A stretch of 6,295 nt of DNA from an uncultured Bacteroidota bacterium (lineage in GTDB: Bacteria > Bacteroidota > Bacteroidia > Chitinophagales > Chitinophagaceae), in the NCBI GenBank assembly GCA_903835145.1, contig CAILMA010000799.1, forward strand, positions 1-6,295, written 5' to 3'. Shown here piece after piece: positions 1 to 5,212 of the stretch. Position 1 is the first letter of the stretch. Every line of letters begins with the position of its first letter. The notes beneath the pieces are model-generated. The model was not told the origin of the DNA. It worked only from the letters and a program-made list of their open reading frames with translations, and did not search any database. Position numbers and translations under genes: made by a program.

Positions 1-696
1 CTAATGGAGAAGGTAAAAGCCATCTTCATTTCTCACGAACACGGCGACCATATAAAGGGCGTAGATGTGATAGCAGCAAAATATAAATTACCCGTTTATA
101 TAACTCCACTTACCCTTAAACACAGCAGGCTACAATTATCGGTTAGTCTTGTGCGCCATTTTGTAGCCGGCGATTCCATTACGATTGGCGGGCTAACAAT
201 TCATTCCTTTTTAAAGCAACATGATGCCGCTGACCCTTGTAGCTTTAGGGTGAGCAACAATGGTATTAGTGCAGGGGTTTTTACTGATATTGGCGCTCCC
301 TGCCAAAACCTCGCCGCTCATTTTAAGCTGTGCCACGCTGCTATTCTCGAGTCCAACTACGATGAAACAATGCTGATGACAGGCCGCTACCCGCAGCATC
401 TGAAAAACCGCATTCATGGCGACACTGGACATCTGTCAAACAGACAGGCAGCTGAGTTTTGTGGTGCCTACAAGCCAGACTTCATGAGTCTGGTTCTACT
501 TGCTCATCTTTCAAAAGAAAACAATAGTCCGGCCCACGCACTCGCAAGCTTTCAGCCCCATGCTGGCAAAATGGAAATTACAGTAGCCTCCCGCGACGTA
601 GAAAGTAAAGTCTACCACCTCAAAAATACGCCGGATAAAATCACACCTATTCGTCCTGTTCAGGCTCAAAAATTGACCCAGGCCACTTTATTTTAA
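1..696 (+). CDS. WalJ/YycJ-like MBL-fold metallo-hydrolase, 5'-truncated by window
   Basis: This is the C-terminal 231 codons of a metallo-beta-lactamase-fold hydrolase of the PhnP/YycJ(WalJ) group. The reading frame is open from base 1, so the ATG at position 4 is probably internal and roughly 30 N-terminal residues lie outside the window (inferred from family length). Counting from that Met, the metal-binding motif HEHGDH gives H11, H13, D15 and H16. Further family signatures are HDAADP (H73), the TDIGAP loop with D95, ESNYDE at 116-121, GDTGHLSN with H143, and LAHLSKEN with H168. The last three blocks are characteristic of YycJ-like proteins. The family binds two metal ions, and YycJ-like members are reported or suspected to act on nucleic acids; the substrate here is unknown. 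The product is predicted cytoplasmic, with no membrane segment in the visible part. The next gene starts 247 bases downstream on the same strand. Confidence 0.9.
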   Translation, partial: LMEKVKAIFISHEHGDHIKGVDVIAAKYKLPVYITPLTLKHSRLQLSVSLVRHFVAGDSITIGGLTIHSFLKQHDAADPCSFRVSNNGISAGVFTDIGAPCQNLAAHFKLCHAAILESNYDETMLMTGRYPQHLKNRIHGDTGHLSNRQAAEFCGAYKPDFMSLVLLAHLSKENNSPAHALASFQPHAGKMEITVASRDVESKVYHLKNTPDKITPIRPVQAQKLTQATLF

Positions 697-703
697 GTGC
701 AGC

Positions 704-725
704 CAACTTTCCGCAGTTGCCTTTT
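704..725 (+). terminator. Possible weak hairpin terminator
   Basis: CAACT (704-708) can pair with AGTTG (715-719) around a six-base loop and is followed by a short CTTTT. It sits eight bases after the stop of the metallo-hydrolase gene. The stem is only five pairs and the T-tract is short, so this is a tentative call. Confidence 0.25.
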
Positions 726-889
726 CGTTCTGCCCTATATTACATTATTCTGTTTCGAACAGTGTTTTCACGAGCCGGATTTAACACACCGTTTTGACTT
801 TTCTGCGTCATTTATTTAAGAATTGTTATAGTTCAAACCCCTGTAGCAAACACATCTGGTTTTAACATTTTTTTAATGATTATAGGTAA

Positions 890-897
890 TAAATTTG
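890..897 (+). promoter_or_regulatory. Candidate Bacteroidota -7 promoter element for the HtrA gene
   Basis: TAAATTTG fits the TAnnTTTG -7 consensus known for the Bacteroidota housekeeping sigma factor. It lies 46 bases before the protease start codon, leaving room for a short 5' leader. No clean TTG -33 element is seen at the expected spacing, only a T-rich stretch around 868-874, so this is a motif match only. The rest of 697-889 shows no gene. Confidence 0.4.
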
Positions 898-932
898 AGG
901 TAGAGTTTGAGCAAACGAAAACATTTTAAAAC

Positions 933-940
933 AAAGGAGA
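933..940 (+). promoter_or_regulatory. Shine-Dalgarno site of the HtrA gene
   Basis: AAAGGAGA ends three bases before the ATG at 944, with the AGGAG core six bases from it. This is a good anti-16S match in a phylum where strong Shine-Dalgarno sites are uncommon, and it supports the chosen start. Confidence 0.7.
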
Positions 941-943
941 GCT

Positions 944-2416
944 ATGAAACAAAGAATTCTTCCGGTAATCATTACCGCTGCAGTAACATCACTATCTACT
1001 TTTTTCATTGCCAACCATTTTCAGAGAAGCGTACCCTATTTTGCTGAGGTACCAAGGCATAGTGCCGGTACTGGCGCAAACTATGCATCTTTTAACGGAG
1101 AAGTAGTAGGCACTGCTCCCGGTGCTGTAAACTTTGAAGCGGCGGCAGCTACATCGGTAAAGGCTGTTGTTCACGTAAAAACAACAACGAAGGCCCGCCG
1201 CGTGACCGACAACAATGTAAATGACATTTACGCACAGCTGTTTGGCCCGAGGCAATACATAATACCATCGCAGGTGGAGTCTGGCTCAGGCGTCGTAATC
1301 TCGCCTGACGGATACATCGTTACCAATAACCATGTGGTTGCCAATGGCGACGAAGTTGCTGTTACCTTCAACGACCGCCTTACTGCTACTGCCAAAGTTG
1401 TAGCAAAAGATGCGGCAACCGACATTGCACTGCTGAAAGTAGATGGCGAAAAGAACCTTGCCTATCTGGAGCTCGGCAATTCTGACGACGTAAAGCTCGG
1501 GCAATGGGTGCTGGCCGTAGGGTATCCGTTGTCGCTGGACGCCACAGTTACAGCCGGTATCGTGAGCGCAAAAGGCCGTTCCATAGGTGTGAACAAACAG
1601 CGTTCTGAAACAGCTATTGAATCATTTATACAAACTGACGCTGCGGTAAACCCCGGCAATAGTGGCGGCGCACTGGTAAACACTGCTGGCCAGCTTGTTG
1701 GTATCAACTCTGCAATTGCTTCACCTACAGGGTCTTACGCCGGTTACTCCTATGCACTACCGGTAAATATTGTGCGCAAAGTGGTGAATGACATGATGAA
1801 ATTCGGCTCTGTGCAGCGCGCATACCTCGGCATCGCTTTCATAGACAATAAGACTGCGACTCCTGAACAAATGAAGACGCTTGGGCTCGACCGCAACGAA
1901 GGCATCTATGTTATGAATGTATTGCCCAACAGCGGTGCAGCTGTAGCAGGCATACAGAAAGGCGATATAATCACCAGCATTAACGGACAACCAGTGAGCG
2001 ATGAACCTCAGGTGCAGGAGCAAATGGCGCGTTACCAGCCAGGCGACAATATCTCTGTTGCCTTCCTTCGCTCTGGAAAAGTAATGTCTACTACCGTGAA
2101 GCTGGACAAAGCCGCTCGTCAGCTCACATTGCTTGGCGCATCGTTCCGGCCCTTATCTGATGACGAAAAAGGCAACTTTGGGGTGCAAGGCGGCCTGGTG
2201 GTAACGGACCTTGGCCGCGGTGAACTGGCAAGGAAAACACAAATGCATAAGGGCTTTGTAATAACCGATGTTAACAATAACCCAGTTGCTTCAGTGGCGG
2301 AACTTGAACAGGCATTCGGCAGTTCCAAAAACATTCAGATATCCGGCTTCCAACCCGGGTATCAGGGCAGGTACTATTACACACTCAATAACATTGATGC
2401 GCTTAATGGAAACTAA
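944..2416 (+). CDS. HtrA/Deg-family periplasmic serine protease (Do-like), two PDZ domains
   Basis: A 490-residue trypsin-like endopeptidase of the HtrA (DegP/DegQ/DegS) family, which degrades or refolds misfolded envelope proteins. Residues about 5-24 form a single hydrophobic segment after a basic MKQR start: a signal anchor or uncleaved signal peptide, placing the protease in the periplasm. The protease domain spans about 65-285 with the catalytic triad visible: His130 in VTNNHVV, Asp160 in ATDIALLKV and Ser240 in NPGNSGGAL. The oxyanion and substrate loops around 192-205 (VGYPLSLDATVTAGIVS) are intact. PDZ1 is about 292-388, starting AYLGIAF, with IQKGDIITSINGQPV as its core. A more divergent PDZ2 is about 405-485 (GFVITDVNNNPV). 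The segment before the first protease strands, about 82-110, is short, so the LA loop is DegQ/DegS-like rather than DegP-like. The start is supported by a strong Shine-Dalgarno site. It appears monocistronic, with its own candidate promoter and terminator. DegP/DegQ naming is not resolvable here. Confidence 0.95.
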   Translation: MKQRILPVIITAAVTSLSTFFIANHFQRSVPYFAEVPRHSAGTGANYASFNGEVVGTAPGAVNFEAAAATSVKAVVHVKTTTKARRVTDNNVNDIYAQLFGPRQYIIPSQVESGSGVVISPDGYIVTNNHVVANGDEVAVTFNDRLTATAKVVAKDAATDIALLKVDGEKNLAYLELGNSDDVKLGQWVLAVGYPLSLDATVTAGIVSAKGRSIGVNKQRSETAIESFIQTDAAVNPGNSGGALVNTAGQLVGINSAIASPTGSYAGYSYALPVNIVRKVVNDMMKFGSVQRAYLGIAFIDNKTATPEQMKTLGLDRNEGIYVMNVLPNSGAAVAGIQKGDIITSINGQPVSDEPQVQEQMARYQPGDNISVAFLRSGKVMSTTVKLDKAARQLTLLGASFRPLSDDEKGNFGVQGGLVVTDLGRGELARKTQMHKGFVITDVNNNPVASVAELEQAFGSSKNIQISGFQPGYQGRYYYTLNNIDALNGN

Positions 2417-2434
2417 CAAAATAAATCTTATTCG

Positions 2435-2461
2435 AAGCCACCCTTCCCGGGTGGCTTTTTT
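2435..2461 (+). terminator. Rho-independent terminator after the HtrA gene
   Basis: GCCACCC (2437-2443) pairs perfectly with GGGTGGC (2449-2455) around a TTCCC loop. AA/TT flanks extend the stem to nine pairs, and a T6 run (2456-2461) follows. It lies between two convergent genes. On the minus strand the same hairpin is preceded by A6 but followed by only two T residues, so it may act on the opposing transcript but is best suited to the plus strand. Confidence 0.88.
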
Positions 2462-2477
2462 GCGTGTTATTGAAGTA

Positions 2478-3305
2478 TTATGCCAGCAATACGATAGCTG
2501 AATATAAAAGCATGATACCATCACCGAGCAATATGTAGGCTTTCTCGGTCGGGTGGTTTTTTAGATAAATAGCTACACCCCACAGTGCAAACGCTGTAAT
2601 CACCGCACTATAAACGCTCGAAAAGTCATGAAACCTAATGAACTGGAAAAAACTTAACCCGATAAACACAATCGCGGAACAGTACATAAGTATATAGCTC
2701 CGGCGCAAACCCAGCCTCTGAGGCAGCGTTTTTATGTTGCGTGCCTTATCAGTCTGTATATCTCGTACGTCAAACAATATACACAATGCAAATATCAACG
2801 CCAGCCGCAGTGAAAGCTCAAACGGATAGTCAAAAGGAGACTTATGCCAATAGATTATTGGCATAATGGAAGTAACGAGCGCCCATACCAGTGCGAGAGC
2901 TATTATTTTCAACCAGCCAATCTCCCTTATCCGTTTAACATTAGCAAAAGGCAGCAACGGGAGCGAATAAGCCAGCGAAATGAAACCCGTAACAACACCT
3001 ACCAATATCAAACGCAAGGGCAGGAAGAATAAACTCCCGGCAGTCATGACTATGCCAAGACAGGAAAAACACAAGTGCGGGAGCTGTGAGTGTCGGTTGA
3101 CAATGCTGGTTTTATTACTTATTTTCTTTAGGGCATGATGCAGATTGTAGACCAGCAATGTGCTGCCAAAAATCAAACAATGTAAGGCATTAATAAGAGC
3201 CGGGGCTGCATGGTTAATCAGCCTTTCGGTTGCCATACATAGCCCGAGCGCACAAAATGCGGTATAGGTACTCGTAAACAGCAGCCAATCAACTATTTTC
3301 TTCAT
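2478..3305 (-). CDS. UbiA-like membrane prenyltransferase homologue, atypical first Asp motif
   Basis: A 275-residue, very hydrophobic protein with about seven to nine membrane segments, including about 8-25, 40-55, 78-95, 97-118, 133-152, 165-180, 205-222, 230-248 and 257-275. UbiA-superfamily enzymes move a polyprenyl group onto an aromatic or other acceptor at the cytoplasmic membrane, as in menaquinone, haem O or lipid synthesis. The second Mg-diphosphate motif is clear: DVRDIQTDKARNIKTLPQRLG at 179-199, with D179, D182 and D186. The YSLP loop at 113-116 and the basic KRIREIGWLK stretch at 124-133 also fit the family. The first motif, normally NDxxDxxxD, is replaced by NLHHALKK at 54-61 with no Asp. 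Similar divergent paralogues seem common in Bacteroidota (recollection, not checked), so the activity and substrate are uncertain. The gene converges on the HtrA gene with 61 bases between stops. The ATG start is followed by a basic MKK, and a modest AAGG lies about six bases upstream. Confidence 0.8.
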   Translation of the reverse strand: MKKIVDWLLFTSTYTAFCALGLCMATERLINHAAPALINALHCLIFGSTLLVYNLHHALKKISNKTSIVNRHSQLPHLCFSCLGIVMTAGSLFFLPLRLILVGVVTGFISLAYSLPLLPFANVKRIREIGWLKIIALALVWALVTSIMPIIYWHKSPFDYPFELSLRLALIFALCILFDVRDIQTDKARNIKTLPQRLGLRRSYILMYCSAIVFIGLSFFQFIRFHDFSSVYSAVITAFALWGVAIYLKNHPTEKAYILLGDGIMLLYSAIVLLA

Positions 3306-3457
3306 TGAGCCTTAAAGTCACCGGCAAAAGTCGGGAGAAAGCGAGATAATAACGCCAGTGGATCTATTTTTTATGCGCTGGAAGCCCGGAGTTATGAATT
3401 ATGAGCTATTAGAAAGAAAGTGCCCAAACAAATGCGGGCTAAGAGATGTAGTCCGGA

Positions 3458-3709
3458 TCAAATAACTCTGGCTAATTCTTCTAAAGAAATATTTGCATCG
3501 ATTAATATCTGGCGCAATAAACCCGAACCAATATCCTTTTGTTCATATATGGGCACCAAAACACAAATTAAATCCTTTCGAAAACCGCCATTGGCTGGGC
3601 GACGCAGAGTCAACTATTCAAAGGGCAGGGCGACCGATCTGCGACACCGGGTGCTTTGACAACTTTCACCTGCGCACACCAACTGAAAATTGCCTTTTTA
3701 CTTACCCAT
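3458..3709 (-). pseudogene. Decayed HicA-like mRNA interferase toxin
   Basis: Reading the minus strand from 3613 to a TGA at 3460-3458 gives 51 codons (LTLRRPANGG...) that resemble the C-terminal two thirds of HicA. Features are an LRRP-like strand, VPIYEQKDIGSGLLRQIL matching the family pattern VPxHxxKxLxxGxLRxIL, and a final helix ISLEELARVI. A TAG (3616-3614) closes this frame immediately upstream. Another frame further upstream carries IFSWCAQVKVVKA (about 3690-3650), which resembles the usual HicA N-terminus (xFSGxxVVKAL). The two parts are in different frames, and the central GSH block with the catalytic His is not recognisable. A possible original ATG at 3709-3707 overlaps the stop of the RelE-like remnant by eight bases and is followed two codons later by TAA. 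The family call is from remembered motifs, and the conserved His of the VPxH strand is Tyr here. No HicB partner is found. Plus-strand open frames across this stretch look like shadows. Confidence 0.55.
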
Positions 3710-3900
3710 AAATATCTTTCCTGTCTCCTAACTCAAGGACTTCGACCGTAAGGATATTGTCGTAAATATCATATATAATTCGATGCCTTGATACTCGAAT
3801 CCGGTATCCACTTCTTCCTTTTAATTTCAGGTATCCAAAGGGACGAGGGTTATCTGCCAATGCTTTAATAACTCTCTTTAATTTTAATTTGATACGCCAT
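3702..3900 (-). pseudogene. RelE/ParE-type toxin with internal N-terminal deletion
   Basis: The C-terminal frame from about 3878 to the TAA at 3704-3702 is a clear RelE/ParE-superfamily toxin. It reads KRVIKALADNPRPFGY, then KLKGRSGYRIRV, HRIIYDIYDNILTVEVLELG and DRKDIYG, covering the core beta-sheet that in the family binds the ribosome (RelE) or gyrase (ParE). An ATG at 3900-3898 opens eight codons, MAYQIKIK, exactly the kind of first strand such toxins begin with. That frame then reads into TAA after 11 codons. The toxin frame resumes one base later, and the expected first helix (about 15 residues) is absent. The simplest reading is a deletion of roughly 45-50 bases (length not a multiple of three) near 3873-3880. 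A 74-residue frame can be forced from a TTG at 3926, but its first residues do not match the family. The remnant lies 27 bases downstream of the antitoxin remnant, as expected for a TA operon. Confidence 0.8.
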
Positions 3901-3927
3901 ATCCGAAGACCGTAAATTGAACGCAAT

Positions 3928-4133
3928 CTATTTTTTGTTTTTGCGATTTGCTTCGATCATTTGAAAGGCTTCATCGATGGGTACAGAAGGTTCGTTATCT
4001 AACTTAGCCCCATCATATAATCGAATGTCTTCGAACTCTTCCAATATATTTTTTTAAACTCCTGGATTGCAATTGCTACAGAAAGCTTGTTGCCAAGATT
4101 ATCTGTGATGTATTGCGGATTAATATCAACCAT
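3928..4133 (-). pseudogene. Phd/YefM- or RelB-like antitoxin with frameshift
   Basis: From the ATG at 4133-4131 the frame reads MVDINPQYITDNLGNKLSVA then IAIQEFKK, the DNA-binding N-terminal half typical of this antitoxin type (xxYITDxxGxKxSVVxPIxEY). It continues off-family and stops at TAG 4001-3999 after 44 codons. The -1 frame, joined at the A7 run (T7 on the plus strand, 4049-4055), gives ILEEFEDIRLYDGAKL, then DNEPSVPIDEAFQMIEANRK and NKK, ending at TAG 3930-3928. This is the usual toxin-neutralising C-terminus. Restoring one base gives a 68-residue protein of normal size; a two-base TA insertion in the adjacent ATATAT is an alternative cause. A sequencing error or slippage at the A-run could in principle also yield full-length product. 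The immediately downstream RelE-like toxin is damaged too, which favours true decay. Confidence 0.8.
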
Positions 4134-4230
4134 GATCTTATTTTTGGGGGCCCTAAAATCAATACGAATCTACACTTTTTTTATTAGCTATTGGCTATCT
4201 GTAAGCATTTTAACATTGGTCCGCTCTAAG

Positions 4231-4254
4231 TTTTAGTGACCCACTACACTAAAA
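4231..4254. repeat. Perfect 8-bp inverted repeat between divergent TA loci
   Basis: TTTTAGTG (4231-4238) and CACTAAAA (4247-4254) are exact reverse complements separated by eight bases. A nested AGTG/CACT pairing (4235-4238 with 4242-4245) offers an alternative fold. Neither strand carries a T-tract after the stem, so it is not a good terminator. It lies 98 bases upstream of the minus-strand antitoxin remnant and 149 bases before the vapB start. It could be an operator or a leftover of a mobile element end. The rest of 4134-4402 shows no gene. Confidence 0.5.
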
Positions 4255-4378
4255 ATGAATCCTTTTCAGAAAGTGTTTGAAGTTCTGTAAAACAATATTT
4301 TGAACTAAAAGCCTTGTCTTAATTTGCTTTGATAGCCGTATTCCGTCCTAAAAAGCGATTTAGCCGCACAAATAAATG

Positions 4379-4386
4379 TAACTTTG
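4379..4386 (+). promoter_or_regulatory. Candidate -7 promoter element for vapBC
   Basis: TAACTTTG matches the Bacteroidota TAnnTTTG -7 consensus. It lies 16 bases before the chosen vapB ATG, which would give a very short leader. No convincing TTG -33 element is seen, only TTTAG at about 4359-4363. Motif evidence alone. Confidence 0.4.
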
Positions 4387-4402
4387 TTTGATAAACTTGG
4401 TT

Positions 4403-4636
4403 ATGATTCGAACAACATTAGTACCTGAGCAGCAGGATATATCTATCCACATTCCGCATAACTATATTGGAAAAAAAATTGAGGTCTTGCTTTTTGCAAG
4501 TGATGAACTTACAGAAAACGAACCGACTAAAAAAGCATTTAATAATGCGGCTCTTAGGGGTAAACTACACCTTACCGACGAACAATACAACGATTTCCAA
4601 AAACATGCTGCTGAAATAAGAAACGAATGGGAATAG
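4403..4636 (+). CDS. VapB-like antitoxin
   Basis: A 77-residue protein beginning MIRTTLVPEQQDISIHIP followed by NYIGKKIEVLLFASDEL. This matches a small antitoxin type frequent in Bacteroidota next to PIN-domain toxins (recollection of family, not searched). The N-terminal half (about 1-35), with short strands, probably forms the AbrB-like dimer that binds the operator. The charged C-terminal half (about 38-77), with LRGKLHLTDEQYNDF and a terminal helix, would wrap the toxin. The start at ATG 4403 is preferred over an in-frame TTG at 4388 because family members begin with M-[LIV]-R-T-T. It overlaps the toxin gene by 10 bases, implying translational coupling. Expected role: it neutralises the toxin and represses its own operon. 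No frame damage is seen. Confidence 0.75.
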   Translation: MIRTTLVPEQQDISIHIPHNYIGKKIEVLLFASDELTENEPTKKAFNNAALRGKLHLTDEQYNDFQKHAAEIRNEWE

Positions 4637-5007
4637 AATATTTGATTGATACAAATACAGCAATCGACTATCTGGACAATAAGCTTCCAGTAACTGCAAC
4701 AAATATCATTGACACCCATGAAATTAATTTGTCCGTAATTACGCGGATGGAGTTATTGGTTTGGCCAAAATCCACCGCGTCGCAGATATTGGCTATCGAA
4801 AATTTTATGGATGCGGGCAATGTCTACCAACTTGAGGAACCAACTATTTTGAAAGCCATTGAAATAAGGAAAAAATACCGGTTAAAACTCCCTGACGCAA
4901 TAATTGTTACCACTACAATTGTGAATAACCTGACATTAATTACACGAAACGAAAAGGACTTTGCAAAAATTCATCAACTTTCCGTAATAAACCCCTGGAG
5001 CATTTAA
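4627..5007 (+). CDS. VapC-type PIN-domain ribonuclease toxin
   Basis: A 126-residue single PIN domain. The acidic metal-binding residues of the family are present: D8 in YLIDTN, E42 in SVITRMELLV, D90 in LKLPDAII and D111 in TRNEKDF. The end, LSVINPWSI, is typical of Bacteroidota VapC proteins. These toxins are Mg-dependent endoribonucleases that cut tRNA or rRNA and arrest growth until neutralised by VapB. The ATG lies inside the last codons of the antitoxin gene (10-base overlap), the standard arrangement for coupled synthesis. Domain length and catalytic residues look complete, so this is probably a functional toxin. Its RNA target cannot be read from sequence. No clear terminator follows. 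The 205 bases up to the next start hold no gene I can support, only a candidate promoter. Confidence 0.9.
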   Translation: MGIEYLIDTNTAIDYLDNKLPVTATNIIDTHEINLSVITRMELLVWPKSTASQILAIENFMDAGNVYQLEEPTILKAIEIRKKYRLKLPDAIIVTTTIVNNLTLITRNEKDFAKIHQLSVINPWSI

Positions 5008-5178
5008 AATGAACTCCAGCACAGATGAATTAAATACCTATGTTCTTTAATGCAGAGACTGTAAAATAAACTGTGTGAAACTATTTTTATGTGAGTGAGT
5101 ATTTTCTATTGTTACGACCTCGCCAGCCTTAAGAGTGGCCTTTGTTTGTATAACGTAGAATCTCTCTCACTAAAAATA

Positions 5179-5186
5179 TACTTTTG
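5179..5186 (+). promoter_or_regulatory. Candidate -7 promoter element for the flippase gene
   Basis: TACTTTTG, within TATACTTTTGCCGC, fits the TAnnTTTG consensus and sits 26 bases before the ATG at 5213. The TTTGCCGC extension resembles promoters I recall from this phylum. A TTTG further upstream (5145-5148) is too distant to be an ideal -33 element. Confidence 0.5.
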
Positions 5187-5196
5187 CCGCACAAAT
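5186..5196 (+). repeat. 11-bp repeat shared with the vapB upstream region
   Basis: GCCGCACAAAT at 5186-5196, just after the flippase -7 element, recurs exactly at 4363-4373 upstream of vapB. In both cases it lies shortly before a start codon and on the same strand. It may be part of a promoter or initial transcribed region, or chance. Confidence 0.4.
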
Positions 5197-5212
5197 CACG
5201 TTCTGAACATTA

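Noticed and set aside
2844..3032. Plus-strand open frame antisense to the UbiA-like gene
   Set aside because: It is a polar shadow opposite a convincing membrane-protein gene, with no start context.
3306..3457. Possible HicB partner for the HicA-like remnant
   Set aside because: No HicB-like residues in any frame I read; the stretch holds only stop-rich sequence upstream of the UbiA-like gene.
3420..3711. Two overlapping plus-strand open frames of 72-79 codons
   Set aside because: They show no recognisable family, start codons are weak, and the opposite strand carries the HicA-like remnant, which explains the open frames as shadows.
4045..4056. Programmed ribosomal frameshift in the antitoxin gene
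   Set aside because: The A-run is compatible with -1 slippage, but no ideal X XXY YYZ heptamer is in frame, no stimulatory hairpin is evident, and the partner toxin is also broken.
4255..4290. Short ATG frame MNPFQKVFEVL before vapB
   Set aside because: Only 11 codons, no Shine-Dalgarno site or family match; likely chance.
4388..4402. TTG start giving five extra residues on the VapB-like antitoxin
   Set aside because: The ATG at 4403 gives the family-typical MIRTTL start, and the TTG begins only two bases beyond the candidate -7 element.
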